DNA of 64,000 nt from positions 1,663,314-1,727,313 of the forward strand of contig NZ_JACGXN010000001.1 in NCBI RefSeq assembly GCF_014138285.1, in the 5' to 3' direction. Made by a program: the position numbers and the translations under genes. Each line of letters begins with the position of its first letter. Position 1 is the stretch's first letter. The notes beneath the pieces are model-generated. The model did no database searches. It saw nothing but the letters and a program-made list of their open reading frames with translations, and had not been told where the DNA came from. Of the stretch, positions 25,001-34,558 are shown one piece after another. This DNA comes from Phyllobacterium myrsinacearum. GTDB lineage: Bacteria; Pseudomonadota; Alphaproteobacteria; Rhizobiales; Rhizobiaceae.

Positions 25001-26828
25001 GCTATCGCCGCAGACCAAGCTTGTTGCGGCGTTCGATCACCGCGATATCTTCATTGACCCGGAACCGGACGTCAAAGCCAGCCTGAAAGAGCGCCAGCGG
25101 CTGTTCAACCTGCCGCGTTCCAGCTGGCAGGACTATGACAAGTCGAAGATTTCGGCAGGGGGTGGTGTGTTCTCCCGTTCGCAGAAGTCCATCACGCTGT
25201 CGAAAGAGGCGGCCAAGGTGATCGGTCTGGCCAAGACCACGGCGACGCCATTCGAAATCATGACGGCCATTCTGAAAGCGCCGGTTGATCTCCTGTGGTT
25301 CGGCGGTATCGGCACCTATGTGCGCTCCAGTTTCGAGACTGATGCGGAAGTGGGTGACCGCGCCAATGATGCCATCCGCATTACCGGGCTCGATGTGCGG
25401 GCCAAGGTAATCGGCGAGGGCGCCAATCTTGGCGTCACGCAAAAGGCGCGTATCGAGTTCGGGCTTGCCGGCGGACGGTGCAATTCCGATGCTATCGATA
25501 ATTCTGCCGGCGTGAATACATCCGACGTTGAGGTCAACATCAAGATCGCGCTGGCGCAGGCCATGCGTTCCGGCAAGCTGCAGCGCGACAAGCGCGACAC
25601 GCTGCTTGAATCGATGACTGATGAGGTGGGTGATCTCGTCCTGCGCAACAATTATCTGCAGACGCTGGCGCTGTCCTTGGCGCAGCGGCGCGGATTGACC
25701 GATCTTGCCTATCAGTCGCGTTTCATGAGCGAGCTGGAAGCCAAGAAACTGCTCAACCGCAAGGTGGAAACCCTACCGGATGACAAGGCTTTGGCGGAAC
25801 GGCAGGCCGATGGCATTGCCCTCAGCCGCGCTGAGCTCGGCGTTCTTCTCGCCTATGCCAAGATCGTGCTGTCGGATCAGCTGCTGGCCAGCAACCTGCC
25901 AGATGACCCCTATCTTGAGCGTGGCCTGCTCGATTACTTCCCGAAACAGATGAAGGAAGGTTATGGCGAGGAAATCCGCACGCACCGTCTGCGTCGGGAA
26001 ATCATCGCGACTCAGCTCGCCAATGATGCCATCAACCGGGGCGGTCCGACCTTTGTCAGCCGTCTCGCCGATCTGACGGGACAATCGGCACCGGATATCG
26101 TGCGTGCCTACGTGATCGTGCGCGATGGTTTCGAAGTGGATGGACTGTTTGCCGAGATTGATGCGCTGGATAACGCATTGCCCGGCGATGCGCAGAACGG
26201 CTTCTACGCCAAGGTGGCGCAGATGCTGAACTGGACCACGGCGTGGGTTCTGCGCAACCGCACCGTCGGTGTGGGACTGCAGGCGGCTATCGGGGAAATC
26301 AAGGCGGCGCGCGCTACCTTGCAGCCCAAACTCGAAAAGCTGCTGCCGCTGTCCATGAGCAACCAGTTGCGTGACGATACGGCTTATTATGCCGGACTGG
26401 GTGCGCCTGCGGCTCTCGCCGCTCAGCTCGCCCGATTGGAAATTGCGCCGATCATCCCGGATATTGCTGCGGTTGCACAGCAGGCCGGTACCGATATTGC
26501 CAGCGCCGCCAAGGCTTATTTCGATATTTCCGAAGCGTTCCGCATCGGCCGTATCGTGGAAGCTGCGCGGGGCGTATCCGTTGCGGATTACTATGACGGT
26601 ATCGCACTGGCGCGGGCATCCGACCTGATTTCGCAGGCTCGGCGCGGCATCGCCGTGGCTGCACTCAGCGAATACGGCAAGAAGTCCGATCCGGCGAAGG
26701 AGTGGATTGCGAACCGGGGCGTGCGCGTAGACGAGTTGCGGCAGCGGATGGTCAACATCGTTGAAGGCGGGGATTTGACCGTCTCGCGGCTTGCGGTGGC
26801 TGCCGGATTGCTTTCCGATCTGTCCTAG
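22035..26828 (+). CDS. gdhB: NAD-specific glutamate dehydrogenase, large (about 180 kDa) type
   Basis: This very large enzyme class oxidatively deaminates glutamate to 2-oxoglutarate with NAD. The 1597-residue protein has long N-terminal regulatory regions with ACT-like segments (about 30-480), and a catalytic core near 730-1210 with the substrate-lysine motif VPVGAKGGFYPKRLP (about 836-850), KVPFVAVGVGDMSGDVFGNG (about 970-990) and a Rossmann region with IGEGANLGVTQKARIEFG. A helical C-terminal region follows. GGGAGAG before the ATG at 22035 is preferred to the in-frame codon at 22011. It stands alone; a CTGCACG/CGTGCAG dyad (21930-21936, 21961-21967) lies in its promoter region. Confidence 0.95.
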   Translation: MASTKKSGGKVAPASKTAKATKEKKQTPGLFEELLFARAPAEDLADYDAGALTASAKLAEDALSRFKSGTPLIDLSDGSAVYRDGRPITVVTLINDNMPFLLDSVLGEISERVSSVYLVLHPVMDVDKKSGAVIGGAGPDKPGKDEIRVSVMQIHVPALDAPVREIMVEALNLVLKQVREAVNDRAAMVARLGDAIEAYKTGKTPMKKAAAEEAVEFLEWLRDNNFTFLGVREYDYEGDGSQGELERSGKPGLGILRDPDVRVLKRGNQGVTTTPQIIAFLTGPEPLIVTKANTKSLVHRRGYMDYIGIKTYDAKGKVSGELRFVGLFTSGAYTRSVLKIPYLRSKTESVISRLGFNREDHSGKQLIKVLEGYPRDDLFQIDIKTLTRNAEIILALGERPRVRVLPRIDPFGRFASIIVYVPRERYDSIVREKMGSYFASIYQGHVSAYYPAFPEGNLARVHFIIGHADNDFPKVKREVLEETVRSIVRTWEDAVAEVGDRSGLAEFSSLAAVFPDSYRENFSPDEALVDASRIAGLSRTNPLFVDFYRHRTDGPNAASLKIYHYGSAVALSQRVPLLENMGFRVISEQTFALPAGDGSPLFVHDMELVSTSGSPIDLRDNGDLFEDVFRNIWSGRSDNDGYNALALTGQLTARQIIILRAYGRYLQQAGIPYSQDFIAIALNRYPDIAKQLFTLFEQRLDPKKGSSAQSERKQATIRASIEEALQGVPSLDDDRILRRFLNLIESTLRTNAFAPEEDGGERVTLAFKLDPRALDDLPEPRPYREIFVYGPEVEGVHLRFGPVARGGLRWSDRAQDYRTEVLGLVKAQQVKNAVIVPVGAKGGFYPKRLPAGGDRNVIFEAGRSAYITFIATLLSVTDNLQGETVVPPDNILRLDGDDPYFVVAADKGTATFSDTANAISQAHDFWLDDAFASGGSAGYDHKKMGITARGAWEAVKRHFREIGTDIQKVPFVAVGVGDMSGDVFGNGMLLSPQTKLVAAFDHRDIFIDPEPDVKASLKERQRLFNLPRSSWQDYDKSKISAGGGVFSRSQKSITLSKEAAKVIGLAKTTATPFEIMTAILKAPVDLLWFGGIGTYVRSSFETDAEVGDRANDAIRITGLDVRAKVIGEGANLGVTQKARIEFGLAGGRCNSDAIDNSAGVNTSDVEVNIKIALAQAMRSGKLQRDKRDTLLESMTDEVGDLVLRNNYLQTLALSLAQRRGLTDLAYQSRFMSELEAKKLLNRKVETLPDDKALAERQADGIALSRAELGVLLAYAKIVLSDQLLASNLPDDPYLERGLLDYFPKQMKEGYGEEIRTHRLRREIIATQLANDAINRGGPTFVSRLADLTGQSAPDIVRAYVIVRDGFEVDGLFAEIDALDNALPGDAQNGFYAKVAQMLNWTTAWVLRNRTVGVGLQAAIGEIKAARATLQPKLEKLLPLSMSNQLRDDTAYYAGLGAPAALAAQLARLEIAPIIPDIAAVAQQAGTDIASAAKAYFDISEAFRIGRIVEAARGVSVADYYDGIALARASDLISQARRGIAVAALSEYGKKSDPAKEWIANRGVRVDELRQRMVNIVEGGDLTVSRLAVAAGLLSDLS

Positions 26829-26865
26829 ACAAAAGTAGGGGACCGGATCAGGGGAAGGGAACGAC

Positions 26866-28233
26866 ATGGCTGCGTCTAAACGGGGCATCTGGGGATGGAT
26901 GCTCTTCGACTGGGCGGCGCAGCCATTCTTCACTGTTGTCACGACCTTTATTTTCGGTCCCTATTTCGTTGCACGGATGGCGAGTGATCCCGCCGTCGGT
27001 CAGGCTGCCTGGGGTTATGGCATAGCCATATCCGGCCTCATCATTGCAGTGCTGTCTCCCGTCCTTGGCTCGATTGCCGACCAGTCCGGAGCGCGAAAAC
27101 CCTGGATCGGTTTCTTTGCCGTCATCCAGATTGTTGCCCTGTCAATGCTGTGGTTCGCGGCGCCGGGTTCAAACCTGATCGTGCCGCTGCTCTTCTTTTC
27201 ACTGGCATCGATTGCCGCTGAGTTTTCCATCGTTTTCAATGATTCGATGATGCCCCGCCTGGTGCCGGAAAAGGATATCGGCCGTATCTCCAATATGGCC
27301 TGGGGCCTTGGCTATCTCGGCGGCATGATCGTCCTGATCTTCGTGGTGGCCTTCATGGCGGGCTCGCCCGAAACGGGAAAAACCATGCTGGGATTGAACC
27401 CGATCCTCGGGCTTGATCCGGTCACAGGCGAGGGGGACCGGGCAACCGGGCCCCTGTCGGCGCTGTGGTATCTGATTTTCGTCCTTCCCATGTTCCTGTT
27501 CACGCCTGACAGCGGCAAGGGCCTCCCCATTGGCAGGGCCGTGCATACGGGGCTGGCCGAGCTCAAATCGACCATCGGCGAAGTGCGGCAACGGCCGGGT
27601 ATTCTACGGTTCCTGATTGGACGCATGATCTATCAGGATGGCGTTAATGCCTTGATCGCACTCGGCGGAGCCTTCGCGGCCACCATGTTTGGCTGGGCGA
27701 CCGCCGAGATCGGCATTTACGGAATCATCCTGAATGTTGTTGCGATTTTTGGCTGTCTTGCCGCAAGCCGCCTTGATACGCTGCTTGGATCAAAAGTGGT
27801 CGTGGTGATATCGCTGGTACTGCTGACGATTGCCACAGTCGGCATTGTTTCGACGGGACCCGGCTATACGCTTTTTGGCCTATGGCCGCTGCCCGGTGCG
27901 GATACGGGCGGGCTGTTCGGCACACCTGCGGAAAAGGCCTATATCGTGTTCGGCCTGCTGATCGGCGTCGCGTTTGGCCCGGTCCAGGCCTCCTCGCGGT
28001 CCTATATGGCGCGAAGCGTGACGATCGATGAGGCTGGCCGTTATTTCGGCATCTATGCCCTGTCGGGACGGGCAACGAGTTTTCTTGCACCATTCGTTGT
28101 TGCAACGGTAACGGCGGTCAGTGGATCGCCGCGCCTCGGCATGGCGATGATCGTTATTTTCCTGCTGGCCGGATTGGCGGTTCTGTTGCGAACCCCCTAT
28201 CCGGCAGCAGTTCCGGTAAAGCCTAGTGCCTGA
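26866..28233 (+). CDS. MFS transporter, UMF1/ATG22-like family
   Basis: The 455-residue protein has about 12 membrane helices and the UMF1-type opening [20 protein letters not shown]. Loop motifs [17 protein letters not shown] (between helices 2 and 3) and [20 protein letters not shown] match the ATG22-like group of the major facilitator superfamily. The substrate is unknown; amino acid export has been linked to the fungal relatives. It starts 37 bp after gdhB on the same strand and may be read through from it. Its last 11 bp overlap the convergent purH stop. Confidence 0.85.
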   Translation: MAASKRGIWGWMLFDWAAQPFFTVVTTFIFGPYFVARMASDPAVGQAAWGYGIAISGLIIAVLSPVLGSIADQSGARKPWIGFFAVIQIVALSMLWFAAPGSNLIVPLLFFSLASIAAEFSIVFNDSMMPRLVPEKDIGRISNMAWGLGYLGGMIVLIFVVAFMAGSPETGKTMLGLNPILGLDPVTGEGDRATGPLSALWYLIFVLPMFLFTPDSGKGLPIGRAVHTGLAELKSTIGEVRQRPGILRFLIGRMIYQDGVNALIALGGAFAATMFGWATAEIGIYGIILNVVAIFGCLAASRLDTLLGSKVVVVISLVLLTIATVGIVSTGPGYTLFGLWPLPGADTGGLFGTPAEKAYIVFGLLIGVAFGPVQASSRSYMARSVTIDEAGRYFGIYALSGRATSFLAPFVVATVTAVSGSPRLGMAMIVIFLLAGLAVLLRTPYPAAVPVKPSA

Positions 28234-29839
28234 AATGGCGCATGCCGGTGAATACCATGGCAATGCCATGTTCGTCGGCGGCGGCAATCACATCATCATC
28301 CCGCATGGAACCGCCGGGTTGGATAACGGCAGTTGCTCCGGCAGCAACCGCTGAAAGTAGTCCATCCGCGAACGGGAAGAACGCATCGGAGGCGACGACC
28401 GAGCCTTTGGTGAGAGGTGTTGGCAAGCCGGCGGCTTCCGCAGCATCTTCGGCTTTGCGGGCGGCGATGCGCGCCGAATCGACACGGCTCATCTGACCGG
28501 CACCGATGCCGACCGCTGCACCGTCTTTTACATAGACGATAGCATTGGATTTGACGTGTTTGGCGATGCGGAAGGCAAGCTTCAGATCGGTCATTTCCTG
28601 CTCGGTTGGGGCACGCTTGGTCACAACCTTCAGATCAAGATCGTCAACCACACCGCTGTCGCGTGACTGGACCAGAATGCCACCGGCGACGGTCTTTGCG
28701 GTGATACCCGAAGCGCGGGGATCCGGCAGGCCTCCGGTGATGAGCAGGCGAAGGTTCTTCTTGGCGGCAACGATTGCCTGGGCTTCCGGCGTGGCATCGG
28801 GCGCAATGATGACTTCGGTGAAAATCTTGACGATTTCTTCGGCAGCATCCGCGTCCAGTGTCTTGTTGAGCGCAACAATGCCGCCGAAGGCTGAAACGGG
28901 ATCACAGGCAAATGCCTTGAGATACGCGTCCTTCAACGTCGTACCCTCGGCTACACCGCAGGGGTTTGCGTGCTTGATGATGGCAACAGCGGATGTGCGG
29001 GCAGGATCAAACTCGGCAACGAGTTCGAAGGCCGCATCCGTATCGTTGATGTTGTTGTAGGAAAGCTGCTTGCCCTGCAACTGGGTTGCCGTGGCAACGC
29101 CCGGACGTTTTTCGCCGGTGAGGTAGAAGCCGGCGGACTGGTGCGGATTTTCGCCGTAACGCATGACGGAATGCAAATGACCGCCGATTGCCCGGCGTGA
29201 TGGCGTTTCGGTCATCAGCGCTTCGGCGAACCAGCCTGAAATAGCGGCGTCATAGGTTGCCGTGCGGGCATAGGCCTTGGCAGCAAGGCTCTGGCGGAAG
29301 GAATAGGGCAGCGATCCCTCGTGTTTGTCGAGCATGGCAATCACCATCTCGTAATCGCCCGTATCGGTGACGACGCCGACATAGGCATGGTTCTTTGCCG
29401 CGGCGCGGATCATGGCCGGTCCGCCAATGTCGATGTTCTCGACGATATTGGCGTAGTCGGCACCGGAATGGCGGACTTCTTCAAAGGGGTAGAGATTGAT
29501 GACAGCCAGATCGATGGCACCGATGCCGTGCGCCTGCATGGCATCGGCGTGTTCCGGATCATCACGCACTGCCAAAAGGCCGCCATGCACCTTGGGGTGC
29601 AGGGTCTTGACGCGGCCATCCATGATCTCGGGAAAGTTGGTGACTTCGGAAACGTCAATGACGGGAATGCCTTCCGCCGCAATGGTCTTGGATGTGCCGC
29701 CGGTCGACAGAATTTCAATGCCGTGCCGGTGCAGTGCGTGGGCGAGTGCTGTCAGGCCCGCTTTGTCGGAAACCGAAATGAGTGCGCGCTTGACAGGATG
29801 AAGGTTGGGGGCGGGAATGGATTTTGCAGTGACGGCCAT
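28223..29839 (-). CDS. purH: Bifunctional AICAR transformylase/IMP cyclohydrolase PurH
   Basis: PurH performs the last two steps of IMP synthesis. The 538-residue protein has the N-terminal cyclohydrolase domain ([20 protein letters not shown] and GGTSKTI, then [19 protein letters not shown]) and the C-terminal formyltransferase domain with the catalytic [11 protein letters not shown] motif near residue 270 and [15 protein letters not shown] near the end. The length is typical. It lies downstream of the heparinase-like gene on the same strand, 126 bp away, as in many Rhizobiales. Confidence 0.97.
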   Translation of the reverse strand: MAVTAKSIPAPNLHPVKRALISVSDKAGLTALAHALHRHGIEILSTGGTSKTIAAEGIPVIDVSEVTNFPEIMDGRVKTLHPKVHGGLLAVRDDPEHADAMQAHGIGAIDLAVINLYPFEEVRHSGADYANIVENIDIGGPAMIRAAAKNHAYVGVVTDTGDYEMVIAMLDKHEGSLPYSFRQSLAAKAYARTATYDAAISGWFAEALMTETPSRRAIGGHLHSVMRYGENPHQSAGFYLTGEKRPGVATATQLQGKQLSYNNINDTDAAFELVAEFDPARTSAVAIIKHANPCGVAEGTTLKDAYLKAFACDPVSAFGGIVALNKTLDADAAEEIVKIFTEVIIAPDATPEAQAIVAAKKNLRLLITGGLPDPRASGITAKTVAGGILVQSRDSGVVDDLDLKVVTKRAPTEQEMTDLKLAFRIAKHVKSNAIVYVKDGAAVGIGAGQMSRVDSARIAARKAEDAAEAAGLPTPLTKGSVVASDAFFPFADGLLSAVAAGATAVIQPGGSMRDDDVIAAADEHGIAMVFTGMRHFRH

Positions 29840-29939
29840 GGGAGAATTCGTCCTCAGCGGAAAAGTTTGGGGGATTTTGACAGCCGGTTAGCACAGGCTG
29901 CCAAGGAATCCTACTTCCGATCGCATATTCAGACGAATT

Positions 29940-29959
29940 GGGGCGGTTTTCCCCACCCC
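29940..29959 (-). terminator. Weak terminator candidate after the heparinase-like gene
   Basis: A 7-bp stem (29940-29946 with 29953-29959, one wobble on the minus strand) lies 7 bp past the gene's stop codon. Only AATT follows it, so termination strength is doubtful. Confidence 0.35.
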
Positions 29960-29965
29960 ATGGGG

Positions 29966-31675
29966 TCAGCCATAGGCTCCGAGGGATGTCCGGGTGAACT
30001 GCCATTCCACTTCCGGTAGCTGTGATGCATTGAGCGAAAGCGTGATCTGGCGTGTTTTGACCGGTCCGCGGAAACCGGCGAAGAACAACGAGTCTTCAAT
30101 GAAGGGCTGGACCGTAGCGGAGAACATCCAGATATCGTCATTGTCCACCTGAAGGATGATCAAGCCATGATCATCGACACTGACATTGACCGAGGGATGG
30201 AGATGGAAGCGGATGACGACATTCTCGCGCCCCGTGCCACGCAGGGGATTGCGACCTGCGGCGAAGAAACTGTCGATGCCTTCGATGACGCTGCCATTGT
30301 GTGACAGGACAATCTGGCGTTCGTGATAGATGCCGAATGGCCGGACATAGCCATTGTGGTTGGCGACGAAACCAACCGCGCCCGGTCGTTCGATCCGCTC
30401 TACATTGACCTTTGTCGGCCCGGCGATGATCGGGGTACCGATCATGGTAGACAGACCTGATGTCGCGCTGAAACGGCATGACGAGGTATCATTGATCGTG
30501 GCGGTGGAATGGGCGGCAGTCGAGCGCGCAAGCGGGCGAAATTCTGCCGGGCCATAGCGGTCGACACCGGCATTGACGACGTAGCGGTTGCGCCCGGATG
30601 ACATTTCGAAGGACAGACATCCGGCATGGGCGTCGCGTGACGCGGTCACCGGTGGTGCAAGCCCGGTGTCTGCGATGATGGTGGTGGAGTCCATCGAAAG
30701 CCGCTCATAACCGGAGTGCAATGCATGGGTGAGTGGCAGACCGCCGATATCATCGTGGCGCAGAACAGCAATGACACGTTCCGGCATTGTTGCACCAACA
30801 CCATTGAACAGGGCCAGATTGCCGTCATGGTGGCGGAAAAAACGCAAGGCCGGGAGCATGCGCTCGATCGCTTCCATCAGCGCTTTTGGCGGCGCTTCCG
30901 TGCCGCTGGCATAGGTCTGGCGCAGCGGCAGAAGATCGGCCAGAAGCTCAAGCACCGTCAGCGGATTGCGGGAAATGTGGCCGCCATCCGGCAGGATCTG
31001 GCGGACGAGTTCAAATTCGAGATTGCGGCGCGCGGAACGCGCGGTGTTGGACGAAACGGGCAGGGCCAATGCGGCAAAGGCCAGCGCAATGCGGGCACGC
31101 AGCTTTTCTTCGCCGTCATCCATCACGGCAGCCATGGTCTTGAGATAGCGCACCTGCATGGCGAGCGAGCGCATGAACTGGCGATAGGCGCGCAGTTCTG
31201 CACCGGCCAGAATGAGGCTGGAATGCTGCAGCCAGGCGATAATGCGCTGCGCCGTTACCTCTGGTGTCCAGGCGGGGCCGCCGATCGAGCGGCCGTGGGT
31301 CGTGATCCAGTCGCTGAGGAGCGCGCGGGCATTGGCCGTGGCAAGCTCCGTGCCGGAGGCGCGCATATGGCGCAGCCAGCCGAAATTGTGCAGCGCCGCC
31401 TGCCAGGCGGCATTGGGCGGCTCGACGATGAAGGGTGAGCGTCCGCCTGTTTCAACCACGCGTCCGGCGAGGGCAAAGCGGCCATGATAGAACTCTTCCG
31501 CAAGTTGCGGGTCGGCTGGGCGCAGATCCTGCGGCGCAATAAGCACGCGTTCGGGCGTGAAGCCGGTGAAGCGCCAGCGAAACAGCGGACCCATGCGCAG
31601 GCGCCTGCGAAAACGGCGCCATAATTGCGCAGTCGCAAGTCCCCAGAGTTGCGGTGTTTCGCTAAACGCGACCAT
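29966..31675 (-). CDS. Heparinase II/III family protein
   Basis: The 569-residue protein has an N-terminal alpha/alpha-toroid region (about residues 1-300, with RSPFIVEPPNAAWQAALHNF and TAQRIIAWLQHSSLIL) and a C-terminal beta-sandwich (about 320-560), the layout of heparinase II/III-type polysaccharide lyases. No signal peptide is evident, which is unusual for a secreted lyase and suggests a cytosolic or periplasm-independent role on bacterial glycans. In Rhizobiales this gene is commonly found between rsmB and purH, as here. The substrate is unknown. Confidence 0.85.
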   Translation of the reverse strand: MVAFSETPQLWGLATAQLWRRFRRRLRMGPLFRWRFTGFTPERVLIAPQDLRPADPQLAEEFYHGRFALAGRVVETGGRSPFIVEPPNAAWQAALHNFGWLRHMRASGTELATANARALLSDWITTHGRSIGGPAWTPEVTAQRIIAWLQHSSLILAGAELRAYRQFMRSLAMQVRYLKTMAAVMDDGEEKLRARIALAFAALALPVSSNTARSARRNLEFELVRQILPDGGHISRNPLTVLELLADLLPLRQTYASGTEAPPKALMEAIERMLPALRFFRHHDGNLALFNGVGATMPERVIAVLRHDDIGGLPLTHALHSGYERLSMDSTTIIADTGLAPPVTASRDAHAGCLSFEMSSGRNRYVVNAGVDRYGPAEFRPLARSTAAHSTATINDTSSCRFSATSGLSTMIGTPIIAGPTKVNVERIERPGAVGFVANHNGYVRPFGIYHERQIVLSHNGSVIEGIDSFFAAGRNPLRGTGRENVVIRFHLHPSVNVSVDDHGLIILQVDNDDIWMFSATVQPFIEDSLFFAGFRGPVKTRQITLSLNASQLPEVEWQFTRTSLGAYG

Positions 31676-31860
31676 CTCGCGGCATTTCCTCGCTTCGCCG
31701 CGTTCCGGCGCACTTCAGTCTGCTTTTATGCATGTTCGTGAAACATTTCCCGCACAGCGGAATTCTGCTCCAGCTCCCTGAAATCATTGCTTTGGTTTCA
31801 ACCCATCGACGACAAACCGGGACTATGCAACCAAAACAGTTAAAATTTTAGTAGTTGATT

Positions 31861-33240
31861 TTAATCTTTCCGGCGAAAACGTGCAGCGAAGAAACCATCC
31901 ATACCCGAGAGTGCCGGATCAGCATTCGAGAGATCAGCGGGTGTGGAACGCACATAGCCCTCCGGGGTGATCAGTTCGGCAAATCCGCCTACCTCTTCCT
32001 TGCTGACGGGCAGCAACTCGATGGAGGGATTCTTGGCCAGAAGATCGTTGGCAACCTTTTCGCCTTCGAGCGGATCAAGCGAACAATTGGAAAAGACCAC
32101 GACGCCGCCGGGTTTAACCAGCGTGACCGCATGATCGAGCAATTTGGCCTGAAGCGCGGCAAGCTTCTGGATATCGGCCGGCGACTTCGTCCACGGAACA
32201 TCGGGGTGACGCCGCACGGTGCCTGTCGAGGAGCATGGTGCATCGAGCAAAATCGTGTCGAATAATTCCGAGGGATTGTATGTCGAGAGATTGGCTTCCA
32301 CGGTTTCTGCCGTCAGCTGCAGGCGTTCGAGGTTGGATCGCAGGCGTTTCAGCCGATTGGCTGACAGATCAAGCGCGGTGACGTGGGCGCCAGCCTGCGC
32401 CAATTGTGCCGTCTTGCCACCCGGTGCGGCACAAAGATCGGCAACGCGTTTGCCCTTGATGTCACCGAAGAGCTTTGCCGGGAGGCTTGCGGCTGTATCC
32501 TGCACCCACCATTCGCCCTCGGCAAAGCCTGCAAGGCTGGTCAGCGCACCATCAACCTGGGCGATACGCACCGACCCGGTTGGAAGGGCAAGACCGCCGA
32601 GACGCTCAGCCCATTCCTGCGGATCGCCTTTGACAGTGAGGTCAATAGGCGGCTCCTTGCTCTGAATATCGAGAATTGCGCTGGTCTTCTCCTTGCCGTA
32701 GGCGGCAATCAGACTGTCCTCGAACCACGCAGGTACATTGCTTGCATTCGAGACGATTGTGTCCTTTTCGCGTGACAGGCGACGCAGCACGGCGTTGACC
32801 ATCGAAGCGAAACGGCGGTTTCGCGGATCATTGTTGGCAGCGGTGACGGCAAGATCGACGGCAGCACGATCCGGCAAATCCAGATAAAGCATCTGTGCCG
32901 CGGCCACATGCAGCAAGTGCCGCAAGGCAACAGCGTTTTCGGGCAGCGGACGATCGATCAACTGGCCAATGGCCGCTTCAATGGTGCCACGGTTGCGCAG
33001 GGCAGCACCCAGAATGGCGCGAACCAGTGACCGGTCGCGATCGTCGAGCGCCATATACTGCGGATGGCCGTTGCTGTTGTCGGTCAATCCATCCAGCGAA
33101 GTCTGCTTTTCAATGACGGCACCCAGCAGCCGGGTCGCGCACTGACGCGCAGCCAGCCCCGGCCGGTCTTCGGCCTCATGGTAGCTTGACGTGCTGTTCT
33201 TCTTGCCGAATGGCCGCTTTCTCTCCTGTCCCGCGCTCAT
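31861..33240 (-). CDS. rsmB: 16S rRNA m5C967 methyltransferase RsmB-like (NusB plus methyltransferase)
   Basis: This SAM-dependent enzyme methylates a cytosine in 16S rRNA. The 459-residue protein has a NusB-like N-terminal RNA-binding domain (about residues 30-165) and a Rossmann methyltransferase domain with [15 protein letters not shown] near residue 265, the cysteine motif [16 protein letters not shown], and [14 protein letters not shown] carrying the catalytic Cys. Two starts are close: ATG at 33246 and ATG at 33240. The second forms an ATGA overlap with the htpX stop and is preferred. It is coupled to htpX. Confidence 0.92.
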   Translation of the reverse strand: MSAGQERKRPFGKKNSTSSYHEAEDRPGLAARQCATRLLGAVIEKQTSLDGLTDNSNGHPQYMALDDRDRSLVRAILGAALRNRGTIEAAIGQLIDRPLPENAVALRHLLHVAAAQMLYLDLPDRAAVDLAVTAANNDPRNRRFASMVNAVLRRLSREKDTIVSNASNVPAWFEDSLIAAYGKEKTSAILDIQSKEPPIDLTVKGDPQEWAERLGGLALPTGSVRIAQVDGALTSLAGFAEGEWWVQDTAASLPAKLFGDIKGKRVADLCAAPGGKTAQLAQAGAHVTALDLSANRLKRLRSNLERLQLTAETVEANLSTYNPSELFDTILLDAPCSSTGTVRRHPDVPWTKSPADIQKLAALQAKLLDHAVTLVKPGGVVVFSNCSLDPLEGEKVANDLLAKNPSIELLPVSKEEVGGFAELITPEGYVRSTPADLSNADPALSGMDGFFAARFRRKD

Positions 33241-34208
33241 GCCCATGGGCCTTTACGCGAGGAACCGTCACGGCCCCAGGGAGAAGGTGTTTCATCGTCC
33301 TGCTGGTTCTCACTCATGGTAGTTTCGGGTGTTGCCATTGGCTGTGGCGTGGCAGGGTGCTGGCGAAATTCGTCTGCCATCGCTTCCAGTGCTGCGATAC
33401 GGTTTTCCGTCTTCGGGTGGGTTGAGAACAAATTGTCAGCTCCTTGGCCGCTCAATGGATTGATGATGAAGAGCGACGCGGAGGCCGGATTGCGCTCGGC
33501 TTCCTCGTTAACGATCTCCTTGGCACCGCGGGCAATCTTGTTGAGAGCCGAAGCGAGCCACAGGGGATTTCCGCAAATTTCCGCACCACGCCGGTCAGCC
33601 GAATATTCGCGTGTCCGGCTGATTGCCATCTGGACGATCATGGCGGCGAATGGCGCGACAATCATGGCAACGATAACACCGATGAAGCCGAGCGGATTGT
33701 TGTTGTTACGGTTGCCGCCAAAGAACATGGCGAAATTACCGAGCATGGAGATCGCTCCGGCAAGGGTGGCCGTGACGGTCATGGTCAGGGTATCACGGTG
33801 CTCCACATGTGCGAGCTCATGCGCCATGACAGCAGCAACTTCGTTGGGGGACAGGCGATGCAACAGCCCGGTTGAAGCAGCGACAGCAGCGTTCTGCGGG
33901 TTTCGGCCTGTAGCGAAAGCATTCGGCTGATCGTTTTCAATGAGATACACACGCGGCATGGGCAGGCCCGCGCGCGCAGCGAGGTCTCGGACGATGCCAT
34001 AATATTCCGGTGCGTTGTTCTGATCCACTTCGACGGCGTTGTACATCCGCAGGACCATCTTGTCGGAATTCCAGTAGCTGAAGAGATTCATGCCTGCTGC
34101 TACGACAAGGGCAATCATCATGCCGCCCGTGCCACCAATGAGAAAACCAACGCCCATAAACAAGGCGGTCATGAAGGCGAGCAGCATTCCTGTGCGCATT
34201 ACATTCAT
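33237..34208 (-). CDS. htpX: Membrane zinc metalloprotease HtpX
   Basis: HtpX is an inner-membrane M48 protease that helps quality control of membrane proteins under envelope or heat stress. The 323-residue protein has two N-terminal membrane helices (about 6-26 and 30-47), the zinc motif [10 protein letters not shown] at residues 130-139, two further helices near 145-200, and the third zinc ligand in the SADRRGAEI segment. The last 50 residues (after [17 protein letters not shown]) are a polar tail seen in Rhizobiales. Its stop overlaps the rsmB start. Confidence 0.96.
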   Translation of the reverse strand: MNVMRTGMLLAFMTALFMGVGFLIGGTGGMMIALVVAAGMNLFSYWNSDKMVLRMYNAVEVDQNNAPEYYGIVRDLAARAGLPMPRVYLIENDQPNAFATGRNPQNAAVAASTGLLHRLSPNEVAAVMAHELAHVEHRDTLTMTVTATLAGAISMLGNFAMFFGGNRNNNNPLGFIGVIVAMIVAPFAAMIVQMAISRTREYSADRRGAEICGNPLWLASALNKIARGAKEIVNEEAERNPASASLFIINPLSGQGADNLFSTHPKTENRIAALEAMADEFRQHPATPQPMATPETTMSENQQDDETPSPWGRDGSSRKGPWA

Positions 34209-34323
34209 GGTTTCATTCCCCGCATTGTGAACATCTTACGTATCAAGATCATTCCTTTTGTTCGACATCTTCCGGTATATGATGGTGTTTCGTACAGCAA
34301 GCTTCAATGATGGACAGACCAGA

Positions 34324-34557
34324 ATGACCAGTAACCCGACATCAGAGACGCCACGGGCCGACGCCAGCGAGCAACCGTCACGCAAGCCGTTCGATCAACT
34401 GCCGCCTGCGGCACAGCGCGCATTGCTGGAAGCTGAAGCGCGCCATAAGGCCGAGGAAAAACTGGCCAGCCAGCCGCGGGAAATCGGCGGGCGTGGCGGC
34501 AAGGATCCTGCCCGCTTCGGTGATTGGGAAATAAAGGGCCGCACTATCGATTTTTGA
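34324..34557 (+). CDS. DUF1674/SDHAF4-family succinate dehydrogenase assembly factor
   Basis: The 77-residue product ends in the family signature GGRGGKDPARFGDWEIKGRT followed by IDF, which matches the C-terminus of SDHAF4/Sdh8, the factor that protects flavinylated SdhA before complex II assembly. The N-terminal part is polar and variable. The ORF opens at 34258, but the ATG at 34324 leaves a family-sized protein. It is divergent from htpX and its stop lies 1 bp from the stop of the convergent MATE gene. Confidence 0.85.
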   Translation: MTSNPTSETPRADASEQPSRKPFDQLPPAAQRALLEAEARHKAEEKLASQPREIGGRGGKDPARFGDWEIKGRTIDF

Positions 34558-34558
34558 T

